Assembly: GCA_032622095.1 (NCBI GenBank)
Contig: CP136061.1
Location: 14,897,287 to 14,961,286, forward strand
DNA length: 64,000 nt
Direction of reading: 5' to 3'
Source of the DNA: Siphonodentalium dalli
Lineage: Eukaryota > Mollusca > Scaphopoda > Gadilida > Siphonodentaliidae
The notes beneath the pieces are model-generated. The model saw nothing but the letters and a program-made list of their open reading frames with translations. It was not told the origin of the DNA and made no database searches. Positions 35,688-46,445 of the stretch are shown in pieces (the stretch's first letter is position 1; every line of letters begins with the position of its first letter). The position numbers and the translations under genes are program-made.

Positions 35688-35861
35688 ATAAGGATTAACT
35701 GTCATGTGGACTGTTTTTATGGAGATGTAACCGTGAGGTAAGTGGACATAACTTGTGTAAAACCCGAAGGGTTTTACATACAAGTTTTACATACAAGTTA
35801 TGACCACTTACCTCACGGTTACATCTCCATAAAAATAGCCCACATGACAGTTAATCCTTAT
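35688..35861. repeat. Long palindrome, arms about 85 bp
   Basis: ATAAGGATTAACTGTCATGT at 35688 is mirrored by ACATGACAGTTAATCCTTAT ending at 35861. The centre is at AAACCC-GAA-GGGTTT, near 35767. Arms are near identical apart from a short repeat (TTTTACATACAAG) on the right. Possibly a young foldback MITE. Confidence 0.95.
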
Positions 35862-37540
35862 ATTTATATATATTTAGCGAAAAAAAAGCCACTTTTGTAA
35901 ATGTATTTAAATCGAAAAGTGTATCGTGACAAAAACAGCACAAAATATCCAATAGCACACTTGGCAAAAGTTAATAGGAACAATTTCTCTTCATATTGAA
36001 ACCAAATGATGTATTAAGTCAATCCTGCGCGAGTCCAAATGCGCCCAAAACATTACGCGTTCGTCTTTCCAAACCCAATGACGTATCGATGGTGTTATTA
36101 GCTTGGTGTTATGAGCCGTTGCGCATTCACCGAGAAATAACTGCAACTACCCACGTGGGTGCCGACCAATCAGAATGCTGGATTTAGTGATGACAACACT
36201 TAGTATGTAAATATATGAAGATGAATGTAAGCAGACGACATGATTGTTATCCCGAGCCAGACGATTCTTATCTATTTTAAATAATAAGCACATCTATCGA
36301 TTACTGACATCAAGAGCCAAATCTCGAGCGACCCCATATTTGGATAATTCCGAATTGAATGATACTCCGAGCACATGTCCCATCTGGGGCTGAAGATTAC
36401 CCCGACACGCGTTATGCATAACATTAATGCCTCAATTATTTCTGGTCTATAGAGCAACGTCTGCATGTTGAGCACGCGACAAAACTGTTATGTTCTTCAC
36501 AGTCCAATCCTGACTCTTAACATCCCATTCATGGCATGCGACTGCTCCATTGGGTCATGTCTCTTGAGGTCGTCCCGGATCGTGGGCTAATTGTTGTCAT
36601 ATTTGTAATTCGGATCTTCGTTACAGTACGATGGTGCGCAACATTTATACCAAGATTAGCTGAAAACTGGCTCCGTCTGGGAGCCTTTATTCAGCGGTGT
36701 AGGGGCATGTGACCCCTTTTGTGTACACCTTCGTGCCATTTTCGCACATGTAATAACTTATTTAGAAATTTGTTTTAGATTGAACTCCTTGCTCTATTTA
36801 ACAAAACAATTGTTTTTTAAATAACAATTAAATTGTTTGTTTTTGTAATACACATTTTGAAAAAAATCGGGGTATCCCGATAATCGTCTGTTGGAATTTT
36901 CAGACATGAACCTGCGATCAGATTGTTCTTATAGTTTAAATTATCATACAACAATTTTCTTGGTTCGGACCAGGACTCGAATAAATTTCCTACTCTCTGT
37001 CAAGTGTTAGACTGAATTCGCCGTCGGTTGGACAGTTCTGATAATAGTGTTGTTTGGTTGATATGTCTAATAATAGTGGTATTTGGTTGATATTTCCTAC
37101 ACCTGTCAATATGACAGGCTCAAACGAATTGGATGTTGGGATCCGGTTTCAAGAGCGACGTCATTGAATGCTCCTATCCACATAATATTGACGCGTTTCG
37201 TGTGTTCGCGTTGTTCTTTCATATATACCAGTCCACTTAAGCAAGAGCACAATAATGTGAACCATATTACCATATCCTATCATATTAACTACATTGTATT
37301 ATCTTGTACCTTGAGCCACTGGAGTTCCAATCAACTTACAAAGAAATTACACGGTGCACCCGGTATTAATCTGCAGCGAATGATTTCCTATTAGCCATGA
37401 TCCGAGCTAGGGCCCCCTCCCCTCTCATAGTTATAACTTAAATATACAAGGAATATACTAACGATGTATAGATTGACTCTGGATTTTTTTAACAGCAAAC
37501 AAACCTATAAACCATTTAATAGATGTGCGTAAAGAGAACA
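35862..37540. other. Mostly unassigned sequence
   Basis: 36285-36390 is the mate of the decayed repeat at 34160. TAATAGTG(T/G)T(G/A)TTTGGTTGATAT is duplicated near 37042-37095. No exon-like segment recognised. Confidence 0.45.
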
Positions 37541-37544
37541 CAAT

Positions 37545-37898
37545 AGAGACCTTTCGCAAAATCACGAATACAATCACGGACATGGAACTATCCTGTCAGT
37601 ATACGGCCAAAATTCGATCTTTACGTGAGACGAAATATATCCCACGCAATTTAATGCTTAAATGTGCCGCTGGTCCTCCTTGGGGACGGTCTAACAATAT
37701 CCGTGGTGTATTACACGCGGATAAGAACATGGGATATGAAAGAGACTTTTTCCATCAAATATATGTGTAACTGAATATAGTTGGGCATATGCCGTCTCAA
37801 CAATTATCCACCGTATAGGTAAATTGTGATAGTGTCAACCTTACTGGGACAATATATCCTATTCGTAATCGTAAAAGTGATTTTTGCGAAAGGTCTAT
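37545..37898. mobile_element. MITE with AGACCTTTCGC ends, copy 1
   Basis: AGACCTTTCGCAAAATCAC (37547) and GTGATTTTTGCGAAAGGTCT (to 37896) are terminal inverted repeats, with TA on both sides (TAGAGACC / GGTCTA), as expected for a TA-targeting element of Tc1/mariner type. About 350 bp, non-coding. A second copy lies beside the exon at 44.9 kb. Confidence 0.8.
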
Positions 37899-38145
37899 AT
37901 TCCCTTTCACTGGCAAGTTAGTAATAACTCCTGCAACAAATATTTAGGTCATCCACTCCATGAGCTCCAGATTGCAGCTATCCGAATATCCGATTCCGAA
38001 ATTAGGGATTATGTTCCTAGTCCTGAATCGGAGAGTTCAATTAACCCGTCGGTTTTGGTTTATCCATGTGAGCCACATGGGGCTCCATTCAATTGGTGGG
38101 ATTTACAATGCTAACAGACTATCTCCAGCATAAACATGGCTGTGT

Positions 38146-38330
38146 TGTTATCTTGTGTCCTTGGTTAACGAACACTATACACCTAACCCAGATTAGATTG
38201 ATTAGTTGTTATCTTGTGCCCATGGTTAACGAACACTATACACCTAACCCAGATTAGATTGATTAGTTGTTATCTTGTGCCCATGGTTAACGAACACTAT
38301 ACACCTAACCCAGATTAGATTGATTAGTTG
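38146..38330. repeat. 61-bp minisatellite, 3 copies
   Basis: TGTTATCTTGTG, GGTTAACGAACACTATACAC and CTAACCCAGATTAGATTGAT repeat at 38146, 38207 and 38268. Confidence 0.95.
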
Positions 38331-38406
38331 CTTGGTTTTGTTTGTCCGCATGAGCGGCTGGTGGTTACATACGCTTGGTTGGATTTACAAAGCTAATAAA
38401 CTATAT

Positions 38407-38931
38407 CACCCCTGGACAAGTGGTCCTACAAATGTGCTATGATCCTGGTGGGTTCTGCTGAATAGCTATGATGCTGTTAGGGCAAACTGATGCTGTTACG
38501 AAAAAGTACCGTTATTTTTTCTAAAGTTGTTATGTTTGTGGTGTTTGGCTAATCGGAGGGATTTGAGAAAAAGCCAGTGTCTGTATGAAACATTCAAGAA
38601 CATATATATTTTTGAAAAATTTAATAATGCATGGCTGCGCTGGCGTTTGTAAAACGACATGAATAGCCAAATTGATTAGAGTCGATTTTCAACAACTAAT
38701 ACAATTAGTATTACAACTATTTCGCAAAATATGTGTTTCTCGAATATTTGATACAAATAGTGGCTTTTCCTTGATATGCTCAGATTATTCGAAAACCAAT
38801 AAAAATGACAACTTTAGAAAAAATGACGGTACTTTTTCTTAACAGCATTAGTTTGTCCTAACAGTATCACAACAATTCAGCAGGACCCAACCGCATCATA
38901 GCACATGTACAGGACCACTTGGTCGGGGGTG
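38407..38931. mobile_element. Element with about 120-bp inverted ends, copy 1
   Basis: The left arm (CAAGTGGTCCTACAAATGTG ... AAAAAGTACCGTTATTTTTT, 38407-38530) and right arm (38812-38931) are inverted repeats of about 120 bp at roughly 85 percent identity. The 280-bp interior has no frame. A longer relative occupies 54745-55586. Confidence 0.85.
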
Positions 38932-39069
38932 TGTATCTAAATGCATGTTCATGTCCAGGTTATATAGCCCCTTAGGTCCGCGGTAAAGTCCAGTTCAATC
39001 AACAAGAGTACATCAGCTGATGTTGATGTGTTGGTTAATGATAAGACTGTAAATACTGTGTCTGACATT

Positions 39070-40020
39070 TGTAGAATGAGCTACCAGCGGTCTATCGTCA
39101 CGACATTCACCTTATGGGGACATTCTGCTTAGGCCTCAACCTACGATAAGATTGAAGTTCACCAGTTGAAGTTGGTGATGTTCACCCATTACTCACCTCG
39201 ATTATGCATTTTATCTTCTTAAAATTAGGGGATATAGAAACAGAATAGAAAGAAAAAAGTAACTAAAAGCAATGTTAAGAAGAATGAGGTCCACAGAGGG
39301 TGAATTTGATTATGCTAGCACATTGTGCGAGGTAACATCACTAAATTCACCCTAGGGGATCTTATTCTGCAAATGACAGACAAACAATTCCAGACTTGGT
39401 TGTTGAGGATTTAGCGCCACGAGCCGTTGGGGAAACCCCATCAATTTACAGATGAGTTGCATGGCTAATGGACTGTCTAAATACAGATGAGTGTTGTCGA
39501 GTTTGTTCCCTTGTGTTGCCGCAGATAATGGACACTGGCCACTTACACAAGAGTATGTGGGCTATGTCGGATCAAATCTGAGTTTTAGTGTGTCTGTCTT
39601 TTGCAGAATGAGGTCCACAGAGAGTGGAAACTTAGTGATGTTATCCCGCATAGCGGGCTAGCATCAACTAATTCACCATCTGGTGACCTCATTATGTATA
39701 GCCTCATCTGATATGGGAGACATAGACTCAGGTTGAAGTTCCCAAATGGTGAATATTATGATGTACGCCCATTGGGAACCTCGATTATGCAATGAGTCGT
39801 CTGCCAATTTTGGGATATAGAGAAACTAAACTAAAAAAGAAATAGAATCTAATTTTCTATAGAAATTTGATAATAAAGAAACTTTTCAGAGAAGATGAGG
39901 CATAAGCAGAATGGGCTCCCCAGAGGGTAAATTTAGTTATGCTAGCCTGCTTTGCGGGATAGTGTCACTAAAATCACCCTCTGGGGACCTCATTCTGCAA
40001 ATGACAGACACGCTATAATC
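39070..40020. repeat. Cluster of GCAGAATGAGGTCC hairpin units
   Basis: Palindromes of about 100 bp begin near 39074 (decayed), 39277, 39604 and 39907. Each opens with GCAGAATG(A/G)G(G/C)TCC, has a centre such as CGCATAGCGGGCTAGCATCA, and closes with GACCTCATTCTGCAAATGAC. A second inverted motif (GTTGAAGTTC...GATTATGCA) sits between them at 39150 and 39750, so the cluster is a two-fold repeat of a double-hairpin superunit. Confidence 0.8.
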
Positions 40021-40084
40021 AGGCTTGAGTCGGATGGTTAATTAGTTGCTTAGGGTTTAGCGCTCTGACTCACTGGGGACCCCG

Positions 40085-41375
40085 TACACTACGGGTACGT
40101 TCACGCGCTCGTAAGTTTGTACGTTATGTTTTGCAGGCATTTCGTCGTAGAAAACCACATGGTGATATAATATGAACGTGAACGGAACTATGAGTAGACA
40201 ATGTATATTTACCAAAGTTAATAACATGATAAGTGTAATAGTGCGAGTGAAATATGGTATCTACCCTGTGCCATAGGTCGCCTCGCATATATAAGAAAAT
40301 ACATTGGCCTATAAATTTTATCAATTTTATCATATTTTTTTTATCATTTTTTCTTACATTCTTTAACAATAATAAAAAATTATATAACATTTGTTAGGCC
40401 AATGCATTCTCTTATATATGTGAGGCGACCTATGGTCGACTCGCATATATAAGAGAATGCATTGGCACAGGGTTTTCTAAACAAAATCATCACACACAAT
40501 GATCCGTGCAAATCATCTCTATAGGGGTAGCTTCACGCACTTGCAGGTTTGCACGGTATATTGTGCAGGCACTTCGTCGTAGAAAACTATATGAACGGAA
40601 ACATGTTTATCACAAAATTAACCCACAAAACCAGCTTCATAATTATTGGTAAGACACACGTGTAATATTAGAGCGTGCGATGACGTCACACCATTATTTA
40701 AATGACTTGCGATTGCTGAAGTTTATGATTGTTGTTTTCGATGAACACTTCGCATGTAACGCTGCTTCTTTACTGGAAATTGCCTTCACATACCTGTATA
40801 TATTGCCTTCACATAGCTGTGTATATTGATTCATGCGAGATATTTGAATACCATTTACAGGAAAAGTTCAATAGACAGGTGTATCTACGGAAATTATACT
40901 TCTCACGCGTAGTTAGTTATGGCACAGATGCATTTTATATGCATGTTTCCGTTTATATGGTAGCATGTGGTTTTCTACGTGCAAACTTGCGACCTTGTGA
41001 ATGTACCCTTATAGAGATGATTTGCAGGGAGCATTGTATGCTCAGATCATGCTATGAATCACTACTCGGTCCGCGCTCGTATGTGATGATTTTTTTTAGA
41101 AAACCCTGTGCCAATGCATTCTCTTATATATGCGAGTCGACCATAGGTCGCCTCACTTATATAAGAGAATGCATTGGCCTAACAAATGTTATAATATTTT
41201 GTATTATTGTTAAATAATGTAAGTGAAAATGATAAAAAAAAAATTATAATATTGATAAAATGATATAAAGTTGAAACTTTTATAGGCCAATGTATTTTCT
41301 TATATATGCGAGGCGACATATGGTCGACTCGCATATATAAGAGAATGCATTGGCACGGGATATATATCATATTTC
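40085..41375. mobile_element. Compound inverted repeat with two cassettes
   Basis: Direct copies at 40085-40260 and 40515-40640 share CACGC(G/A)CT(C/T), TTTGTACGTTATG or TTTGCACGGTATA, and GGCA(T/C)TTCGTCGTAGAAAAC. An inverted copy lies at 40910-41105 (GGTTTTCTACGTGCAAACTT). Cassettes sit at 40264-40472 (left hairpin half lost) and 41104-41359 (both present). The flank 40610-40750, with a perfect CRE at 40681-40688, recurs inverted at 52605-52770. The 162-codon frame across it is chance. Confidence 0.75.
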
Positions 41376-41390
41376 ACTCGCACAAAACCT

Positions 41391-42420
41391 GTGAAATGTT
41401 TGTTGTTCTCACCTGTTCTCACAGGGAAGTTTACAATGTATAACATTGAATCGTCTAATACGTTCACGATTAGCAGGTGCCACGCGAGGTTAAGTATCTT
41501 TCTCTATATGATCGTGCGCGTATTGGCTTCATTGAACAAGGCATGCGGGAATATAATTATATCTTTGTTAACATTTGTTCCTTCGCAGTGGGGGGTGGTC
41601 CCAGCTCGAGATTGCATGCTTTTTGTAAGCTGATATCGCAATAAACATTTAATTAATTGCCTGGGGAAATGCTATGATTGCTCACAAAGTCACTTAAAGA
41701 CATATTATGGACTTGTTCGAGTGCATAAAACTGATAAGTTAGTATTCAGGTGCTACGCCAACTGGAGGAATGTAGCATTCTACTAACATCACCGAAAATC
41801 TCAAGCAAATCGACCGTACCACTCCATAGAAAACATTGTCTGAACTACGCGTAAATTGTAAATATTTACTACTCGAACCGGGACGCTTCTATCGGCGATA
41901 AACTAACGTAAACGATGCCACCATCGGCAGTCGCTGCATTTAATTAATATATAAGAATGAGGGTGTGTGTTAGATACAATATTTGTAAAAATAACCACTT
42001 TGAACAGAATTATTCTCCATTTCTTTTTGATCACCCTACCGGAGTGTTTCACATCACTTTAAATCATACAATTTCTAGTTGGGATCATCACCTACTATGA
42101 AATACATTATTAAGGAACAGGTATTATTACGAAATATACTACCTGCACTGCTTATTCAATGTCATAAACTTCCCTGTCACAACATCAAACGTGCCCAGAT
42201 TGTGTACTGGTGCAATATAATATAAAACGTGCCCAGATTGTGTACTGGTGCAATATAATATAAAACGTGCCCAGATTGTGTACTGGTGCAATATAATATA
42301 AAACGTGCCCAGATTGTGTACTGGTGCAATATAATATAAAACGTGCCCAGATTGTGTACTGGTGCAATATAATATCTACGGGTGTAGCTAGAGTAGAGGT
42401 TCATGGTTTAAATAGAGTTA
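41391..42420. mobile_element. Foldback family F, copy 2
   Basis: Contains GGTGGTCCCAGCTCGAGATT (41588), the GATATCGCAATAAACATTTAATT core and, on the right, TTAAGGAACAGG and TGTGTACTGGTGCAATA, as in copy 3 at 43.3 kb. Its right arm is interrupted by a 38-bp tandem expansion. Diverged and non-coding. Confidence 0.6.
42189..42376. repeat. 38-bp minisatellite, 5 copies
   Basis: GTGCCCAGATTGTGTACTGG and TGCAATATAATATAAAAC repeat at 42191, 42229, 42267, 42305 and 42343. The seed matches the AAGTTCCAAGGTTTTGTACTGGTGGAATA part of the foldback F arm. Confidence 0.95.
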
Positions 42421-42521
42421 AATAATTCTCGAGAGGCGAGAGACGTCGGTAAGAAAAGAGTGCGTGATAGCGCACGAGTTTCTTACATAAACGTCTTTCG
42501 CCTCGAGTGAATTATTTAACG
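42415..42521. repeat. Hairpin, about 105 bp
   Basis: GTTAAATAATTCTCGAGAGGCGA at the left is mirrored by TCGCCTCGAGTGAATTATTTAAC at the right; inner AAGAAA / TTTCTTA and a TGCG(TGATA)GCGCA loop. Confidence 0.9.
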
Positions 42522-43235
42522 TAATTCTCCGTACTAATTGATTACTCTATTTCTTACACTTCTGCGTCAATTTGGTTCATCAAATATGATTAAAACACCC
42601 AGAATTAATGCACGAAAGTCCCGATGCGGAGAAAGTTCAACCATCAAAAATTCAGACTAGATCAAAGACGTCACGGGAAATGACATAATTCACTAGTGAC
42701 ATTACCATTTTTAATTAACATTGTTTTCAATGGAAATCGCACATAGGAGTGTAATAAACATATTTATTACCAATAAGTATATATTACAGTAATAATTGGC
42801 ATTGGAATTGAGGGACAAGTGTTGTCAACACAATAGGTATAACCGTATAACATAAGGTATAACATTTTTACAAGTGTACATGTATCAGTGTATAGTTTGT
42901 AAGTAATTTCCAGACAACAATTTGTAGATAATTTGTTGTCTCACGCCCCAGCAGTTCATCTGAATCCGTTTATTGTTTAGCTGTCATAAATGAGATACCT
43001 CAATGTGCATAGTTTTACAATTTGTATTTTGAGGCGAATGTCGTAATATAACTAAAAGATATTCGTGGTATAGCCAGAGTTGAGATTCATGGCATGATCT
43101 AATGACATGAACAGCTGCTTATTTATTCCCTTGTGTCCAATGTCAATGGACTCGGACCACGCACACGGGATTACTCGATACAGATCAATGTCACGCACCT
43201 TATCAGGAATAGCACAAATCTCCTTATTAGCATTC
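42522..43235. other. Unassigned AT-rich sequence
   Basis: 43065-43115 (TTCATGGCATGATCTA) repeats a piece of the foldback F end. Otherwise nothing. Confidence 0.4.
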
Positions 43236-43239
43236 CCAT

Positions 43240-43765
43240 GGCGTTAGATCATGTCATGAATCTCCACACTTGCTAACGCCCGTTGAGATCAAATTCCACC
43301 AGTACAAAAGCTGGGAACTTTTTGAGGTTTTCACAGAGAACCTTATAAAGTCGAAAAAATAAATCGGGGAATATATTTCTTTGCTATTATCTGTTCCTTA
43401 ATAATATACTTCACTGTAGGTGAACGGCCCAACTCGAAATTGAATGTTTTTCTGTGACTATTGCGAGCCGATATCGCAATAAAAATTTAATTAATTACCC
43501 AGAAGAAATTCTATAACTGTACATGACGTAAAGAAAGATCGCTCACAAAGTCATTTAAATCGTGAGATTTCGAGTTGAGATCTTCACCTATATACAGTAC
43601 TTTATTAAGGAACAGATCATAACAAAGAGATATAGTCCCCGCGTTATTTTTTCGACTTGATAAGGTTCCCTGTCAAAACTTCAAAAAGTTCCAAGGTTTT
43701 GTACTGGTGGAATAGGATATCTACGCGCGCAGCTAAGAGCACAGATTCATGGCATGATCTACCAG
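43240..43765. mobile_element. Foldback family F, copy 3 (most complete)
   Basis: Nested inverted repeats: TTCCACCAGTACAAAAGCTGG (43297) against GGTTTTGTACTGGTGGAAT (43695); TCTGTTCCTTAATAATATA (43389) against TTTATTAAGGAACAGATCA (43601); CCCAACTCGAAATTGAA (43428) against GTGAGATTTCGAGTTGAGA (43562). The centre holds GCCGATATCGCAATAAAAAT and CGCTCACAAAGTCA. Non-coding. It lies immediately upstream of the 34-bp array. Confidence 0.8.
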
Positions 43766-43768
43766 TGT

Positions 43769-44878
43769 CGTATACTATCTGTTCTGATTAACATTTCCAT
43801 GGCGTATACTATCTGTTCTGATTAACATTTCCATGTCGTATACTATCTGTTCTGATTAACATTTCCATGTCGTATACTATCTGTTCTGATTAACATTTCC
43901 ATGGCGTATACTATCTGTTCTGATTAACATTTCCATGGCGTATACTATCTGTTCTGATTAACATTTCCATGTCGTATACTATCTGTTCTGATTAACATTT
44001 CCATGGCGTATACTATCTGTTCTGATTATTATTTCCATGGCGTATACTATCTGTTCTGATTATTATTTCCATGTCGTATACTATCTGTTCTGATTAACAT
44101 TTCCATGGCGTATACTATCTGTTCTGATTATTATTTCCATGTCGTATACTATCTGTTCTGATTAACATTTCCATGGCGTATACTATCTGTTCTGATTATT
44201 ATTTCCATGTCGTATACTATCTGTTCTGATTAACATTTCCATGTCGTATACTATCTGTTCTGATTAACATTTCCATGTCGTATACTATCTGTTCTGATTA
44301 ACATTTCCATGGCGTATACTATCTGTTCTGATTAACATTTCCATGGCGTATACTATCTGTTCTGATTATTATTTCCATGGCGTATACTATCTGTTCTGAT
44401 TAACATTTCCATGGCGTATACTATCTGTTCTGATTATTATTTCCATGGCGTATACTATCTGTTCTGATTATTATTTCCATGTCGTATACTATCTGTTCTG
44501 ATTAACATTTCCATGTCGTATACTATCTGTTCTGATTAACATTTCCATGGCGTATACTATCTGTTCTGATTAACATTTCCATGTCGTATACTATCTGTTC
44601 TGATTAACATTTCCATGTCGTATACTATCTGTTCTGATTAACATTTCCATGGCGTATACTATCTGTTCTGATTATTATTTCCATGGCGTATACTATCTGT
44701 TCTGATTAACATTTCCATGGCGTATACTATCTGTTCTGATTATTATTTCCATGGCGTATACTATCTGTTCTGAATATTATTTCCATGGCGTATACTCTCT
44801 GTTCTGAATATTATTTCCATGGCGTATACTATCTGTTCTGATTATTATGTCCATGACGTATACTATCTGTCTTTTCAG
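43769..44878 (+). repeat. 34-bp minisatellite ending in a splice acceptor
   Basis: CGTATACTATCTGTTCTGAT begins every 34 bp from 43769 to 44857: 33 starts with no length change at all. Units vary at two main places, AACAT against TATTA and CCATGG against CCATGT. The last unit (44857) reads CGTATACTATCTGTCTTTTC and ends in AG as the acceptor of the exon at 44879. Each unit therefore carries a near copy of that acceptor's upstream region, including CTGAT/CTGATTAAC strings that fit the loose animal branch-point consensus (YTNAY). Confidence 0.97.
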
Positions 44879-44995
44879 GAACTAAAGTCTCGGCCATCGG
44901 GATGCATTACGAGCGAGTCGTCTGCCAGCGACAGCGAGCCTTCCCAAGCTCTCCTGAGAAGAGGCCGTCGTAAAGCAGTCATCGAAACGTCCAAG
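44879..44995 (+). CDS. Internal exon, Ser/Glu-rich (unknown protein)
   Basis: A 117-nt segment of exactly 39 codons (phase 0 in, phase 0 out) lies between the acceptor CTTTTCAG and the donor AAG then GTTTGT (44996). The peptide opens ELKSRPSGCITSESSASDSE, a Ser-rich acidic stretch with casein-kinase-2-like sites, then has a basic run LLRRGRRKA and ends IETSK. It is probably an intrinsically disordered linker with a possible nuclear localisation or phosphorylation site. Composition and codons differ sharply from the flanking repeats. The entry phase fits the first exons at 12.2/13.0 kb and the exit phase fits the exon at 57248, so they probably form one gene. The exon is hemmed in by a 34-bp array at its acceptor and a MITE 8 bp past its donor. 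Family not recognised. Confidence 0.6.
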
Positions 44996-45003
44996 GTTTG
45001 TAT

Positions 45004-45403
45004 TAGCAGAGACCGTTCGCATCATCACGTTTACGATTACGGATATTGACAATACCATGCCAGTATACGGCCAACCTTCTATCTTTATACGCGCGGGGGT
45101 TTTATGTGAGACGAAAATATACCCGACTCGGTTTAGTTATGTGTAGATGTTTCAAGGGTGTGCCGTCGGTCCTGCTTGGGGACGCTCTAACATTATCCGT
45201 GTGGTATGTTACATGCGGATAAGAACATGGCATCGGAATGAGACACGCATTACTTTTTTCCATCAAATATATGTGTAACTGAATAGAGTGGGGCATGTGT
45301 CTCTCACCAAGTAAATATCGTGTGTTAGTTGTGATGATGTCCACCTTTATAGGACATTATATCCTATCTGTAATCGTAATCGTGATTTGGTGAAAGGTCT
45401 CTA
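45004..45403. mobile_element. MITE with AGACCTTTCGC ends, copy 2
   Basis: Starts TAGCAGAGACCGTTCGCATC and ends GGTGAAAGGTCTCTA (45403); the body matches 37545-37898 over most of its length (GTCAGTATACGGCCAA-like, GCGGATAAGAACATGG, TTTTTCCATCAAATATATGT). The TA duplication is still visible. It inserted directly after the donor of the exon at 44879. Confidence 0.78.
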
Positions 45404-45536
45404 ATGTTTTAATGTGCAGCCATAATGGGTAAGTGGTGTCTGATCGATAACATGACTGACAGGGAAGGAAAACCCACACCTATCACCAGTTGATGAATAC
45501 CAGCCATGTCGTTACATATAGTTCATTTACAATTAT
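45404..45536. other. Unassigned sequence
   Basis: Nothing recognised. Confidence 0.4.
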
Positions 45537-45795
45537 TTAATCCTTTCATGGTGGGAGCTGCGCTGGTGCAGCATTAAAAACCATGTGTCAGTGCATTATC
45601 TGATATATGCGAGTCTCCCATAGGGAGCCTCGCATATATAAGAGAATACACTGGCTTACACGATCAAGGTAAATATTGTTAGGCCAGTGCATTCTCTTAT
45701 ACGAGGTGCCCTATGGGCGACTAGCATATATTAGAGAATTCATTGGCACAGGGTTCTCGCAAAATTTCAGGAAGCTCCGTTCATGAAAGGGTTAA
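45537..45795. mobile_element. TTAA-flanked MITE, CCTTTCATG type, copy 2
   Basis: TTAATCCTTTCATG at 45537 and CATGAAAGGGTTAA to 45795. Left outer block GAGCTGCGCTGGTGCAGC, right outer block TTTCAGGAAGCTCC. The hairpin cassette (45581-45753) is a variant in which the hairpin centre reads GAGTCTCCC-ATA-GGGAGCCTC in place of GAGTCGACC-ATA-GGTCGCCTC, so both arms changed together. Confidence 0.85.
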
Positions 45796-46300
45796 AATTA
45801 GATATGTCCAGTAAAAACACATTACAGCTGAATGGTGCCAGGTAGTAACTTGGGTACACAATTTTCATCAATTTTGGACAACTTACAATGGAATACAGTT
45901 CTTGAAATGTACAGGCTGACCAATTACCCTTGACAAGCCATGTGCATATGTTTCTTAGACAGCAATGGTTGCCGTAAACAAATATCAATACTTTCGTTTG
46001 ATCGTACCGGTAATTGCTGATTTATGCCCATTTGTGTGCACACACAAAACGCCAGAGTTCAACAATTATTTGACTAATTTCGACAAAACTGTACCATTTA
46101 TAATCCAAAATGCCTGAACGATTGTCAGTAATTAACCGTCTTATACCTGATAAATCTATGCTAGAACTGAGAACTATTGGAAATCGAACAAAGTTATATT
46201 ATAGCAGTTTAAATTAATTGTCTTACAAACGCAGGTGACAAAATTCGGAGGTGGGGAAGAAATCGGGCTATTTTACTATAGGCAAATACATGGAGTTGAC
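45796..46300. other. Unassigned sequence
   Basis: Nothing recognised; one 73-codon minus-strand frame judged chance. Confidence 0.4.
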
Positions 46301-46301
46301 C

Positions 46302-46445
46302 TGCATTTAATGTAGAGGGGTAATGTCGCAAGAGCTATATACTCGACCTTCACCTCATAATTTCGACCTTCACCTCGAGTATACCATTTATTGAGGTAAA
46401 GGACGAGTATAGTTCTTGCGACATTACCCCGCTACATGCATTTAA
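46302..46445. repeat. Hairpin, about 140 bp
   Basis: GGGGTAATGTCGCAAGAGCT at the left mirrors AGTTCTTGCGACATTACCCC at the right; the outer ends TGCATTTAATGTAG and CTACATGCATTTAA also pair. The loop holds a duplicated TCGACCTTCACCTC. Confidence 0.92.

Noticed and set aside
37083-37394. 103-codon frame
   Set aside because: No motif, no splice borders, overlaps a local duplication.
40729-41217. 162-codon plus-strand frame
   Set aside because: Crosses a dispersed inverted repeat and half of a hairpin cassette; chance frame.
43769-44857. CRISPR-like regular array
   Set aside because: There are no unique spacers; the whole 34-bp unit repeats. It is a minisatellite in an animal genome. The same holds for the other arrays.
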